Shown: piece after piece, positions 25,252-34,263 of the stretch | Layout of the letters: each line of letters starts with the position of its first letter | Numbering within the stretch: the first letter of the stretch is position 1 | Assembly: GCA_035632315.1 (NCBI GenBank) | Contig: DASQGZ010000055.1 | Coordinates: 43,682 to 107,681 of the forward strand | Origin: JAFDZW01 sp035632315 | GTDB taxonomy: Bacteria > Bacteroidota > Ignavibacteria > Palsa-1295 | Direction of reading: 5' to 3' | DNA: 64,000 bases | Notes under the pieces: model-generated | The model's input: the letters and a program-made list of their open reading frames with translations, nothing else | Databases searched by the model: none | What the model was told of the DNA's origin: nothing | Position numbers and translations under genes: made by a program

Positions 25252-26817
25252 GTGTTTGTAGAACAAGCCACCGTCGCGGAAGAGCAATTTTCCGCAGTCA
25301 TCAGTAATTCAAATTTATCAATGCCCCCAGCCAGCGGAGGAGAAATTCTGGAAGTCGTATCGAACGATGCTCTCGTCAGCGACGAGCTTCGTGCTGCTGC
25401 GCTTGCGCTGTGGGATCGGTGCACTGAAAAGCTCAAGTCGCAGGTGACGCCGCAGAGTTTTACGACATGGTTTGAGCCGCTTTCTGCGGTCTCGCTCGAA
25501 GGCACACGGCTCGTCCTTTTTGCGCCGAGTGCCTTCATCGCCGAATGGGTACTTCAGCATTATCAGGTGTTGATCGAGACTGTCCTTGCCGAGTTTCTCG
25601 GCCAGTCGGCCGAGATCGGGATCGAGCACAGCGCCGAAGTCGAAGGAGTCGAGACAGCGCTTGCACCGATAACGGTCGTCCAATCTTCTGCGCCTGCCAC
25701 TGAAGCGGCGAATCGCTTTGATGCACCTTCGCAGCCGCTTCGTGAGAACAAACAACAGTCTGTGACGCCCGTTGCAAAGCCGCCGCTGAATTCGAATCTG
25801 AATCCGAATTATACATTCGACTCATTTATCCGAGGCGAATCGAATAAACTGGCGTTTGCTGCTGCCGTTGCCGTCGCCAATAATCCGGGCGGGACAAAGT
25901 ATAATCCGTTAGTCATGTACGGCAATGTCGGTCTCGGCAAAACGCATCTTATTCATTCAGTCGGTAATAGTGCGCTCGAGAAATTCCCCGGAGTTCGGGT
26001 TTATTACACATCGAGCGAACGCTTTACAAAAGAATTCGTCGAAGCGATCCAATCCGACCGCATTAATGATTTTAATACATTCTATCGCTCGATCGATCTG
26101 CTGATCATCGATGACGTGCAATTTTTCGCGGGTAAAGAGCGAACGCAGGACAGCTTTTTCCATACGTTCAACGAGCTTCGCGATAATGGCAAGCAAATTA
26201 TTTTAACGTGCGATCGTCCTCCGAAAGAGCTTCGCGACATCGATGACCGCCTGCTCAATCGGCTGCAATGGGGACTGACGACCGATATTCAGCCGCCCGA
26301 TCTCGAAATGCGTATCGCGATCTTGCGCCATAAAGCTGTCCGGGATGGTTTTGATATTTCAGAAGAAGTACTCGAATACATCGCCTCGAACGTGACGACA
26401 AACATCCGCGAACTCGAAGGCTGTTTGATCTCGCTCGAAGCCGCGATCTCGCTTGAAGGTAAAGAAGGTACAGTCGAGCTTGCGCGCGATGTGCTGCGTA
26501 AAGTAGCGCGCCGTTCAGCTCCGATCTTATCTGTCGAGACGATACAAAAATATACCGCTAAATTTTTTAATATCGACGAAACGCTTCTGCGCGATAAAAC
26601 TCGCAAGCAGGAGATCGTGCAGGCGCGGCAAGTCGCGATGTATCTCTGCAAAGAACTGACCGCAAGCACGCTCAATACGATCGGCTTGCATTTTGGCGGA
26701 CGCGACCACTCGACCGTCATTCACGCACAGCAGACCGTCCTCGACGATATGCGCAACGATCCGCTCTTCGCCAACCGCGTGAACGAACTCAAGCGCCAGC
26801 TTGAAATGCTGCAATGA
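25252..26817 (+). CDS. dnaA: Chromosomal replication initiator DnaA
   Basis: A 521-residue AAA+ initiator. Domain I starts near ALWDRCTEKLKSQVTPQSF (about residue 47), domain II is a Pro/Thr/Ala-rich linker, domain III holds Walker A GNVGLGKTHL and Walker B LLIIDDVQFFAGKE, and domain IV ends with the DnaA-box-binding GGRDHSTVIHAQ. GTG at 25252 gives an N-terminal extension of about 45 residues before domain I; ATG at 25321 would shorten it by 23. Preceded by a DnaA-box-containing gap and followed by a terminator shared with the next convergent gene. Confidence 0.98.
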   Translation: MFVEQATVAEEQFSAVISNSNLSMPPASGGEILEVVSNDALVSDELRAAALALWDRCTEKLKSQVTPQSFTTWFEPLSAVSLEGTRLVLFAPSAFIAEWVLQHYQVLIETVLAEFLGQSAEIGIEHSAEVEGVETALAPITVVQSSAPATEAANRFDAPSQPLRENKQQSVTPVAKPPLNSNLNPNYTFDSFIRGESNKLAFAAAVAVANNPGGTKYNPLVMYGNVGLGKTHLIHSVGNSALEKFPGVRVYYTSSERFTKEFVEAIQSDRINDFNTFYRSIDLLIIDDVQFFAGKERTQDSFFHTFNELRDNGKQIILTCDRPPKELRDIDDRLLNRLQWGLTTDIQPPDLEMRIAILRHKAVRDGFDISEEVLEYIASNVTTNIRELEGCLISLEAAISLEGKEGTVELARDVLRKVARRSAPILSVETIQKYTAKFFNIDETLLRDKTRKQEIVQARQVAMYLCKELTASTLNTIGLHFGGRDHSTVIHAQQTVLDDMRNDPLFANRVNELKRQLEMLQ

Positions 26818-26872
26818 TTTTGGATAGTACCTACTATTTGAATGAATGAGAACCCCTCACTCTAAGTGATTG

Positions 26873-26906
26873 AACAGCCGAGAGAGATCTCGGCTGTTTT
26901 GTTTTA
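26873..26906. terminator. Bidirectional terminator between dnaA and the ECF42-like gene
   Basis: A 10-bp perfect stem (26873-26882 with 26889-26898, arms AACAGCCGAG and CTCGGCTGTT) is followed by TTTTGTTTT on the plus strand. On the minus strand AA flanks it and the T-run is weak, so it serves dnaA best. It also lies immediately beyond the stop of the convergent sigma gene. Confidence 0.8.
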
Positions 26907-28124
26907 TACCTTATCCATCTTCTTCCGAATTGTCTGTTTATCTGTAGCGCTCTTTGCCAGCGAATATGCAGTCTGAAAATATTGCTTCGCCTTCATAGTA
27001 TCGATCCCGGTATAAAGCTCGCCAAGAAGTGTAAAATAAAAATGGTTATCATTCAGATCTAATTTTTCTGCTTCTGATATTGCTTCTTTCACACTTCGTG
27101 CTTTTGAAAGAGCATATGTCCTATTGAGTGCAGCAATAGGTGAATATTTGATCTGTAATAATTGGTTGTAAAATTGCAGGATGTTCTCCCATTTGTCTAT
27201 CGAATCGGTTTTCTGCGTACTCCAGTATGCGATACAGGCTTCAAGATGATATTTACTGACACGGTTGCCCTGCGCAGCACGGTGCATAAAATAGACACCT
27301 CTTGCAATAAGATCAGTATCCCATAAGCTCTCATCCTGATCTTCGTAAAGGACGATCTCGCCATTCGAATTCACCCTTGCGCTGAAACGCGAAGCCTGGA
27401 AGCACATTAACGACATCAGTGCATTCGCTTGCGGTTTGTTCGTCTCGGGATATTCAATGAGCATCATAGCGAGACGCATCGCTTCCATACACAGGTCTTC
27501 CCTAAGCGGCGTGTTGCCCGAGACAGAATAATATCCTTCGTTAAAAAGCAAATAGATCGTTCGCAAAACTGATTCCATACGGGTTTGCATCTCGGATTGA
27601 CTCGGCAGTTCGATCGCAATATGTTCGTCGCGGAGTTTTGCTTTTGCGCGAAACAATCGCTTGTTGATCGTCTCTTTATTCGTCAGGAATGCATCAGCGA
27701 TCTCTTCGATGCCAAAGCCGCACAGGATACGCAGCGATAATCCGATCTGCGCTTCCGGCGGAATTGACGGATGGCTCAGGGCGAACATCATCTGTAATTG
27801 GCTGTCGATCATATTTTGCTCGGAGAGATCGACTTCGTATGATTCGTTTATTCGCTTTTGCAGTTCGGGAGCAACACTTGCGTCAAAAATCCGCTGCCGT
27901 TCAAAGTGATTTTTTGCTTTATTTTTCGCAACGGTATAAAGCCATGCAGCAGGATTCGGCGGGATGCCGCTGAGCGCCCAGGTTTGTGCTGCAGTGAGAA
28001 ATGTGTCACTGGCAATATCTTCGGCGATCTCGATCTCGGCGAACCCAAATCTCTTACAAAGGGCTGATACGATCTTTCGGTATTCAGTCCTGAATAAGTG
28101 CGGGATGAGTTCCTCGGTTGGCAT
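26904..28124 (-). CDS. ECF42-type RNA polymerase sigma factor with C-terminal TPR-like domain
   Basis: A 406-residue sigma factor. Sigma regions 2 and 4 occupy about 1-190 (IAEDIASDTFLTAAQTWALSG; IPPEAQIGLSLRILCGFGIEEIA with NKETINKRLFRAKAKL). The remaining ~210 residues (LNRTYALSKARSVKEAISEAEKLDLNDNHFYFTLLGELY) resemble the TPR-like domain that replaces an anti-sigma factor in the ECF42 group. The upstream YCII/DGPF gene on the same strand is the genomic partner expected for that group, though a REP-like inverted repeat now lies between them. Target regulon unknown. Confidence 0.88.
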   Translation of the reverse strand: MPTEELIPHLFRTEYRKIVSALCKRFGFAEIEIAEDIASDTFLTAAQTWALSGIPPNPAAWLYTVAKNKAKNHFERQRIFDASVAPELQKRINESYEVDLSEQNMIDSQLQMMFALSHPSIPPEAQIGLSLRILCGFGIEEIADAFLTNKETINKRLFRAKAKLRDEHIAIELPSQSEMQTRMESVLRTIYLLFNEGYYSVSGNTPLREDLCMEAMRLAMMLIEYPETNKPQANALMSLMCFQASRFSARVNSNGEIVLYEDQDESLWDTDLIARGVYFMHRAAQGNRVSKYHLEACIAYWSTQKTDSIDKWENILQFYNQLLQIKYSPIAALNRTYALSKARSVKEAISEAEKLDLNDNHFYFTLLGELYTGIDTMKAKQYFQTAYSLAKSATDKQTIRKKMDKV

Positions 28125-28140
28125 GTAAGCTAATTAACAC

Positions 28141-28244
28141 GTCATTCTGAGGGAGCAACGCGACCGAAGAATCCCTTAATGTCTTCTGCAAGCATTCTCG
28201 GTGTAACTCATCAAGGGATTCTTCGGCTGTCGCCTCAGAATGAC
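28141..28244. repeat. REP-like long inverted repeat
   Basis: The left arm begins GTCATTCTGAGG (28141) and ends CGAAGAATCCCTT (about 28177); the right arm begins AAGGGATTCTTCGG (28213) and ends CCTCAGAATGAC (28244). The ends are perfect inverted repeats with a less-matched centre and a 35-base loop. It separates the DGPF/YCII gene from the ECF42-type sigma gene. Related half-copies are at 41104 and near 29427. Similar GTCATTCTGAGG...GAATCYC repeats are widespread in genomes of this assemblage, from memory. Confidence 0.85.
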
Positions 28245-28264
28245 TTTGTAAGGAGATAAACCCC

Positions 28265-28615
28265 TCAGTGCGTTCCGCCGCCCTGGAGTCTGCGGACTTC
28301 TATGCTGTTGCCGTCGCCTTGGAGTACCGGAAAGTTTTTCGCCATTTCAGCAGCTTCGTCGGCACTGTCGGCTTTTATGATTACATACCCGCCGAGCGTC
28401 TCTTTGATCTCGCCGAACGGACCGTCGGTCACGACGCCTTTATGCCACACAACTTTCGCATCGTCGAATGCCAACCCATTACCGCCGACGAGTTTGTTCT
28501 GCGCCGCAACGCTTCCCATCCAATCGCGCGTCTGCTTCATCCAAGTCTCAAGCTGCTCCGGCGAAGCTACCTTCAATCCGTCCTGATGACGGAAGATCAA
28601 CATATACTCTTTCAT
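28265..28615 (-). CDS. YCII/DGPF-domain protein, partner of ECF42 sigma factor
   Basis: A 116-residue protein of the YCII-related superfamily. The TDGPFGEIKETLGGYVIIKADSADEAAEMA stretch carries the DGPF motif that gives the group its name, and MKEYMLIFRHQDG is the usual N-terminus. The family is repeatedly found next to ECF42 sigma factors and is proposed to take part in their regulon. It precedes the sigma gene by 140 bases, with the inverted repeat between. Enzymatic role, if any, is unknown. Confidence 0.88.
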   Translation of the reverse strand: MKEYMLIFRHQDGLKVASPEQLETWMKQTRDWMGSVAAQNKLVGGNGLAFDDAKVVWHKGVVTDGPFGEIKETLGGYVIIKADSADEAAEMAKNFPVLQGDGNSIEVRRLQGGGTH

Positions 28616-28781
28616 ATTCTACCCTTTCCTGATTGTTATTATGTGAATGTTTGAATTACACCCGAATAACAAATGAGATTCCGGGAATTGGACAGATAGA
28701 GGAAAACAATTTAATGACAAATCACACGACTTGTTGAAAAGGATAATGAAACATGCTCTCAATTATTTCTTGAAGCCTTTC

Positions 28782-29093
28782 TCACCGAAACGTATCCATC
28801 GAAGACCCAACCAAACTCAGCAGTTCTTGTTTCGGAGGAGTTTCGGGCGTGCTTGCTTTTAGCTCTTGCTGAAATTGGATGAACGATGGCAATCCGAGAA
28901 GGACTTTCTCGTCTTCTTCCGATCTGAAAAATGCCGTATGGGTGAATGACTTGCCGTCGGCGCCGAGGCAGCAATGATAATTGATACCGGGATTACCGAT
29001 CGCCCGTAAGTCGGCCATTACAGTTTTGATATTTTCCTGATTATGCGGGGCATATTCTGCCTTGGTTGTGTATGTGACTTTGACTATTTTCAT
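28782..29093 (-). CDS. Conserved small protein, possibly dimeric α/β-barrel fold
   Basis: A 103-residue protein beginning MKIVKVTYTTKAEYAPHNQENI. The pattern of a β-strand, helix, VMADLRAIGNPGINYHCCLGADGKSFTHTAFF and a helix ending with LPSFIQFQQEL is compatible with small ABM-like dimeric α/β-barrel proteins, but I do not recognise the family for certain. It is the first gene of the ECF42-DGPF neighbourhood on the minus strand, 166 bases upstream of the YCII gene. Confidence 0.55.
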   Translation of the reverse strand: MKIVKVTYTTKAEYAPHNQENIKTVMADLRAIGNPGINYHCCLGADGKSFTHTAFFRSEEDEKVLLGLPSFIQFQQELKASTPETPPKQELLSLVGSSMDTFR

Positions 29094-29233
29094 TTTTTTT
29101 TAAGAGTGTACAAAATATTAACAGTGAGGGAGTGAATATTATCACGTATTGTCGTTTAAGACGCACAAAGCCACTTTTTATTCTCGGATAAGTGCTTCTT
29201 TCATCAAATATTAAGAAAGTGATTATAGGCACC

Positions 29234-29328
29234 TTGACAAACGCCTGAAAATTTCGTATATTTGTATCGTGAAGTTTGTACATAATTGTACTGACCTGAC
29301 CCCAAAGAGCCGGCGAAAGCCGGCTCTT
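29234..29328 (+). promoter_or_regulatory. Promoter and GAAA-capped hairpin upstream of rsgA
   Basis: TTG (29234-29236, within TTGACA), a 20-base spacer and TATATTTG (29257-29264) fit the Bacteroidota promoter pattern. Forty bases further, a 10-bp perfect stem (AAGAGCCGGC 29305-29314; GCCGGCTCTT 29319-29328) is closed by a GAAA tetraloop. No long T-run follows, so it is more like a leader structure than a terminator. The rest of the 29094-29406 gap is otherwise blank. Confidence 0.55.
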
Positions 29329-29406
29329 GTGTTTCAGAGGAAACAGTGTGTGGTGCACAGTCGTTAGGATGATAAATAAGGGACTTACAGACCGAACTCC
29401 GGGTAA

Positions 29407-30516
29407 ATGACGCCTAAATACGATAGCGAAGAATCTCAGGGAACGGAGCGAATCCGTCGGGCTCATAGCGACCGCAAGCGGAAAAAGCAGATGCTCCACC
29501 GCGAGCGGTACTCCGCGACCACCCCAACTTCTCCGTCAAAAGGCGGAGCTTTTGAAGAAATATCAAAAGTAGGGATTGCGGCAAAGATTCTCCGGACCGA
29601 AGGGGCGTCTTTCATTGCGGAAACAAAGTTGGGCGAGGAGCAGCGCGTTCGTTCGATCAAAAGCACCGTGACCTCCAATCCAAACTCGACGCTCGTCGCC
29701 GTCGGCGATGATGTCATCATCGAGCCGGGAGACGCTGATATCGGGGTTATCCGCGAAGTGAAACCGCGACGAACAAAACTTTCGCGTCGGGCGCATACGA
29801 GGCGAACATCGTTCGAGCAGATCATTGCAGCGAATATCGATCTTGTTGCGATCGTAACCAGCGCTGCCGACCCGCCGTTTCGCACAGGCATCATCGATAA
29901 ATATATCGTCGCCGCACTCGAAGGCGGGCTGGAAATCCTCATCATATTAAATAAATCCGACGAACTTGAACAGAACGATCGCGCGGCATTCATCGAATAT
30001 GCGCTGGAATATTACCAAGTGATCGGGTACCCTCATTTGGTCACTGCAGCAACGAATAACGTTGGTATTGCAGAACTACGCGATGCGATCGCGAACAAGA
30101 CGATCGTTTTTGCGGGAAAATCAGGTGTCGGAAAATCTTCACTGGTCAATGCACTCGTCGGCGAGGAAATCACGAGAACGCAGGGACTGATGCGCCATGC
30201 AAAGCGTGGGATGCATACGACAACCAATGCCTGGATGATCCCGCTTGCGGATCATACATATATCGTCGATACGCCCGGCGTGAAAGAATTCTTTCACTTC
30301 GAACTTGAACCGGACCAGATCAGATTTTTATTTACCGAGTTTGATCATTTGCGAGATAAATGCCAGATGACCAACTGCCTGCATATTCACGAGCCGGGCT
30401 GTGCGGTCATCGAAGCGGTCGAAGAAGAATTGATCCCCGAATGGCGATATAATAGTTACCTTGCCTTTTGGGAAGAAGCCGAACGGGAACGGAAATCACG
30501 CATCGGTGGTATGTAA
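29407..30516 (+). CDS. rsgA: Ribosome small-subunit GTPase RsgA
   Basis: A 369-residue circularly permuted GTPase that helps late 30S assembly. After an OB-fold segment (about 60-115), the GTPase core shows the permuted order: NKSD (G4), GKSGVGKSSLVN (G1), GMHTTTNA (G2), DTPGVKEF (G3); a zinc knuckle with CQMTNCLHIHEPGC follows. The first ~48 residues (Arg/Lys-rich) are not part of the family and are encoded by DNA resembling the REP-like repeat. ATG at 29491 would remove 28 of them; true start uncertain. Translation from 29407 is kept as the longest reading. Confidence 0.93.
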   Translation: MTPKYDSEESQGTERIRRAHSDRKRKKQMLHRERYSATTPTSPSKGGAFEEISKVGIAAKILRTEGASFIAETKLGEEQRVRSIKSTVTSNPNSTLVAVGDDVIIEPGDADIGVIREVKPRRTKLSRRAHTRRTSFEQIIAANIDLVAIVTSAADPPFRTGIIDKYIVAALEGGLEILIILNKSDELEQNDRAAFIEYALEYYQVIGYPHLVTAATNNVGIAELRDAIANKTIVFAGKSGVGKSSLVNALVGEEITRTQGLMRHAKRGMHTTTNAWMIPLADHTYIVDTPGVKEFFHFELEPDQIRFLFTEFDHLRDKCQMTNCLHIHEPGCAVIEAVEEELIPEWRYNSYLAFWEEAERERKSRIGGM

Positions 30517-30546
30517 TCCGTTATTTTAAATGTGTATTTTTTTGAT

Positions 30547-31092
30547 ATGAAGAAAACGCTTGCAATTCTAGCTCTTTCAACCATCATCGGATGCAGTAAG
30601 TCCGATCCGAATATTGGCAAAGGTCCGTCAACGATCGACCCGATCAACGGAAGTAACACGCCGCAGCCTGCTGCAGCGCCGGCGTCTGCTCAGATGGCTG
30701 TCGGCGATGCCCCGAAAGAGAACGAGCAGCACGGCGATACGACAATCACGCCGAGCGGCTTGAAATATATTGATAAGAAAGTTGGCAACGGCCCAATGCC
30801 GAAGCAAGGTCAGACGATCACCGTAAATTATACTGGCAGGTTGACCGATGGCACGATCTTTGATTCGAACATCGATCCGAGTTCAACCCACAAGCAGCCC
30901 CTCACTACCCCGATCGGCGTAAGAAAAGTTATTCAAGGTTGGGACGAGGGTATCATATCAATGAAGGTCGGAGGGAAACGACGCCTGATCGTACCCGGCG
31001 ACCTCGGCTACGGCGAACGCGGGACACCCGACGGCAAGATCGGCCCGAATGCCACGCTTATCTTTGATGTCGAGCTCCTGAAAGTGGAATAA
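30547..31092 (+). CDS. FKBP-type peptidyl-prolyl isomerase lipoprotein
   Basis: A 181-residue protein with a lipoprotein signal (MKKTLAILALSTIIGCSK, Cys in IIGC), a Ser/Pro/Ala-rich linker to about residue 65 and a single FKBP domain (GLKYIDKKVGNGPMPKQGQ; TVNYTGRLTDGTIFDSN; GVRKVIQGWDEGI; ending TLIFDVELL). It should speed proline isomerisation of exported proteins at the outer or inner membrane. ATG at 30547 starts the signal; the frame extends to 30532. Only 30 bases after rsgA, so possibly co-transcribed. Confidence 0.93.
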   Translation: MKKTLAILALSTIIGCSKSDPNIGKGPSTIDPINGSNTPQPAAAPASAQMAVGDAPKENEQHGDTTITPSGLKYIDKKVGNGPMPKQGQTITVNYTGRLTDGTIFDSNIDPSSTHKQPLTTPIGVRKVIQGWDEGIISMKVGGKRRLIVPGDLGYGERGTPDGKIGPNATLIFDVELLKVE

Positions 31093-31100
31093 GTCTCCGC

Positions 31101-31131
31101 AAAAAAAGAGCCGGTTACTTTGTTGAACCGG
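31101..31131 (-). terminator. Terminator at the end of the BNR-protein gene (minus strand)
   Basis: On the minus strand CCGGTT...AACCGG forms a short stem and is followed by CTCTTTTTTT (31110-31101). The stop codon (31115-31117) lies inside the hairpin. The last FKBP codon and stop on the plus strand end at 31092, so it also blocks convergent transcription. Confidence 0.7.
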
Positions 31132-34100
31132 GTGAAGCAGGTGTCATCATCTTCCCGAAGATGGCGCTATACTGCTCCATCATTTTCATAGTCTCTTGTT
31201 CGGCTTTATCCACTCGTTCGCGAAGGCTGCCAACACGTTCGATCTGCAGATTCGATGGCCGTGCTTCCTGCCCGGCAACTGCCCCATAGACATCGCTGAT
31301 ATCTTCGCGAAGTTTTTTCTCGTCGGCGAACACAGACTTCTGTTTTGATGCCAAGAGTGTCGTCCGGAGCGTTTCGAGTTTGTCATAATATTCCTGCATC
31401 TGAGCCTTGTCGTGTTGATCGGAAACAGAGGGTATATTATCTTTCAACAACTTCTGACGATTGTTAATATCATCCACAATAGAAGCAAGCCTTTCGTGAA
31501 GCTCATAAAGCTGCATCGCAACCTGATACTGGAGCAGACGGTCGTCTTCGGAAAAATCTTTATTCGACGCATCGTGAACCAGATTGAGCGTTGATACATA
31601 TTCTTTATCGCCGATCTTGAGCTTGGCAGTATAGGTACCCGGCAGAACGAACGGCGCGAGGAAGCCGCCGAAATCAATTTTCGTACCGCCAGTTGCAACC
31701 CTCGGCGGTTTCATCCGAAGATTCCAATAGACTTTGTTGATGCCTTTGCGTTTGCTCGCCGGAATGCTCTGCATGAGCTTGCCGGTGGAATCGTAAATTT
31801 CTATTTTGACTTCGCCTGAATTTGCGCGTTCTTTCAAATAATATTCGATCGGTGCCGGAGAGGTCGATGCGCCATTGCCGCCGAACCAACCGCCGGTGCT
31901 CGGGAAACCGCCGCCGCCGAACTTTCCGTCGGTGATCGCGATCGGATCGTTCGGGAAGACATACACATCTTTTTCAGCGATCTCTTTAGTGAGCATCCGC
32001 ATCGGTGTAATATTATCAACGATCATAATGCCGCGGCCATGCGTCGCAAGCACGAGATCGTTCGTGCGAGGTTCAATCTGAATGTCGCGAACCGGCACGT
32101 ACCACGGAATATTATTTTTCATTCTGAACCAGTTTGTTCCGCCATCGAGCGTTGCAAACAAACCCATCTCCGTTCCAAGAAACAGTAGATCTTTGTTCTT
32201 GAGATCTTCTTTTATTTTATGAGCAAAGCCAGTGAACTCACTGCTTGAGATCATCGTCCAAGTTTTTCCCATATCCGATGTACGAGCAAGATATGTTTTC
32301 ATATCTCCGTACATGTGATTATCAAATGTTGCATAGATAACATTCTTGTCGAACCGAGACGGTTCGATGCTCGAAACCCACGACCCTTGTGCAACACCGG
32401 AAGCTGCAGCATTCTTCGCAACGTTTATCCATGTTTTGCCTGCATTGGTCGTCAGTTGAAGATTTCCATCATCCGTTCCAACCCAGATCATGTTCTGATC
32501 TAACGGCGACTCAGCCATCGTAAAGATCGTACAATGATTTTCGGCGGACGTGTTGTCGGCGCTGAGTCCGCCGCTCGAATCCTGTTCCTGTTTTTTCTTA
32601 TCGTTGGTTGTCAGATCTGCTGAAATCTTCGTCCATTCTCTTCCTTGATCGGTTGACTTGTAGAGAAATTGCGAACCGACATACAGATTTTTACTATTAT
32701 TTGCTCCGGTGACGATCGGTGTATTCCAATTCCAACGAAGTTTTTCATCGCCCGGCTGTTCCTGTGGTTTAATATCTACCATCTTCGTCGTGCTGATCGA
32801 CACGCGATGCATCTCGCCGCCCTGGCTTTCGGCGTACGCAATATCCGGATCGTTCAGGTCGGGCTGCGCCCAAAAGCCGTCACCGCCATGAATAGCCAAC
32901 CAATTCGAATTGCCCACGCCACCCGGTGCAGACGATGGCGCCATCCAGCTTCCGTTATCTTGCAAGCCGCCATACAGTCTGTATGGGTCTTGTTCGTCAA
33001 CAGCGACATGATAGAACTGTCCGACAGGTAAAGAACGGCAGAACGTCCACGTCGCACCTTTATCCAAACTGTAATAAACACCGCCGTCGGTTCCAAGATA
33101 TAATTGATTGGTATTCTTCGGATTGATCCAAAGCGCATGCATATCGCTGTGGAGCCAGCCGCCATCGTTGTTCGCACCGGCATACGAATAGCCGCCGTCA
33201 TCAGAATATGCGAAGCCATACGCCGGTCGATATACTCGTGAAGAATCCTTCGGATCGAACATAATGACACTGAAATAGAACGGACGCGCTTCGATGTTCT
33301 CTGTCGCGCTCTGTCGTTTCCAGGATGCTCCTGCATTGCTTGAAATATAGAGCCCGGTTTCTTTTGATTCGACGATGGCAAGAAGATTATTCGGTGCGCT
33401 GGGCGAAAGTGCAAATGCAATTCTGCCGAATGGTTTTGACGGCAAGCCGTTGGTCAGCTCTTTCCAGTTCTTTCCGCCGTCAACTGATTTATACATCCCG
33501 CTTCCGTTGCCTCCGGAATTAAATGCATACGGGAATCGGCGAAACTCCCACGTCGAAGCATAGACAACATTCGGATTTGTCGGATCAACAGCAACATCGG
33601 CACAGCCGGCCTTTTCATTTATATATAAGATCTTCTCCCATGTAGTGCCAGCATCCGTTGATTTATATAATCCCCGATTTTTGCTGTCGCTCCATAATGG
33701 ACCCGGCGCTGCGACATAAATAGTATTAGAATTCTTCGGATCGATCGCGATCTTTGCAATATGCTCGGTGCTGTCAAGTCCGATCTTCGTCCAGTTCTCA
33801 CCTGCATCGGTCGTTTTATAAAGGCCGTCGCCGATCGAGACACTATTGCGCATATTGCTTTCGCCGGTGCCAACATAAACTGTGTTCGGATGCTGTTGGT
33901 CGATGGCCACAGCACCGATGCTCTGGCAATATTTATCGAACTTCGATTCAAATGAAAATCCTGCATTAGTACTTTTCCAAACGCCGCCGCCGGCTGTACC
34001 GACATAAAGCGTCTTGCCATCTTCGCTCGCTCCGTCGATCGCTGTGATGCGGCCGCTCATCGTACCGGGACCAAGGTGACGCGCTTCCATCATGCCGAAG

Positions 34101-34180
34101 GTCGCATAATTTATTTTCGTCTGGGCGATGCCGCTGCCGGCAACCAGTAGAAGGAAAATTGGAAATAATATCTTCTTCAT
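31115..34180 (-). CDS. Large exported BNR/sortilin-type β-propeller protein
   Basis: A 1021-residue exported protein with signal peptide MKKILFPIFLLLVAGSGIAQ. Repeated units such as GGGVWKSTNAG, GLYKSTDAGTTW, GMYKSVDGGKNW and GLFATLDGGTNW are BNR/VPS10-type blades (ASP-box SxDxGxTW) over about residues 30-740; the last ~250 residues include an α-helical coil (LYELHERLASIVDDI). This matches the 'WD40/YVTN/BNR-like glycosyl hydrolase' proteins common in Bacteroidota and Acidobacteria; actual glycosidase activity is doubtful. No T9SS domain is seen. ATG at 34180 starts the signal; an upstream Met (34258) adds a hydrophilic segment and overlaps the terminator of the previous gene. Confidence 0.8.
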   Translation of the reverse strand: MKKILFPIFLLLVAGSGIAQTKINYATFGMMEARHLGPGTMSGRITAIDGASEDGKTLYVGTAGGGVWKSTNAGFSFESKFDKYCQSIGAVAIDQQHPNTVYVGTGESNMRNSVSIGDGLYKTTDAGENWTKIGLDSTEHIAKIAIDPKNSNTIYVAAPGPLWSDSKNRGLYKSTDAGTTWEKILYINEKAGCADVAVDPTNPNVVYASTWEFRRFPYAFNSGGNGSGMYKSVDGGKNWKELTNGLPSKPFGRIAFALSPSAPNNLLAIVESKETGLYISSNAGASWKRQSATENIEARPFYFSVIMFDPKDSSRVYRPAYGFAYSDDGGYSYAGANNDGGWLHSDMHALWINPKNTNQLYLGTDGGVYYSLDKGATWTFCRSLPVGQFYHVAVDEQDPYRLYGGLQDNGSWMAPSSAPGGVGNSNWLAIHGGDGFWAQPDLNDPDIAYAESQGGEMHRVSISTTKMVDIKPQEQPGDEKLRWNWNTPIVTGANNSKNLYVGSQFLYKSTDQGREWTKISADLTTNDKKKQEQDSSGGLSADNTSAENHCTIFTMAESPLDQNMIWVGTDDGNLQLTTNAGKTWINVAKNAAASGVAQGSWVSSIEPSRFDKNVIYATFDNHMYGDMKTYLARTSDMGKTWTMISSSEFTGFAHKIKEDLKNKDLLFLGTEMGLFATLDGGTNWFRMKNNIPWYVPVRDIQIEPRTNDLVLATHGRGIMIVDNITPMRMLTKEIAEKDVYVFPNDPIAITDGKFGGGGFPSTGGWFGGNGASTSPAPIEYYLKERANSGEVKIEIYDSTGKLMQSIPASKRKGINKVYWNLRMKPPRVATGGTKIDFGGFLAPFVLPGTYTAKLKIGDKEYVSTLNLVHDASNKDFSEDDRLLQYQVAMQLYELHERLASIVDDINNRQKLLKDNIPSVSDQHDKAQMQEYYDKLETLRTTLLASKQKSVFADEKKLREDISDVYGAVAGQEARPSNLQIERVGSLRERVDKAEQETMKMMEQYSAIFGKMMTPASPGSTK

Positions 34181-34212
34181 AATGACTAATTTTCTATGAG
34201 TGATGGTAGAAA

Positions 34213-34243
34213 ATGAAAAACCCGGCGTGAAATAACCGGGTTT
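34213..34243 (-). terminator. Terminator after the LolA-like gene (minus strand)
   Basis: An 8-bp stem (AAACCCGG 34218-34225 with CCGGGTTT 34236-34243) is followed on the minus strand by TTTTTCAT. It separates the LolA-like gene from the BNR-protein gene. Confidence 0.7.
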
Positions 34244-34263
34244 ATCGAATGGATCCAAATTAT

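Noticed and set aside
29305..29328. GAAA-capped hairpin as a terminator
   Set aside because: No T-run follows on either strand, so only a leader-structure role is kept.
29463..29993. 176-codon minus-strand open frame inside rsgA
   Set aside because: It lies fully within rsgA, which has all GTPase motifs.
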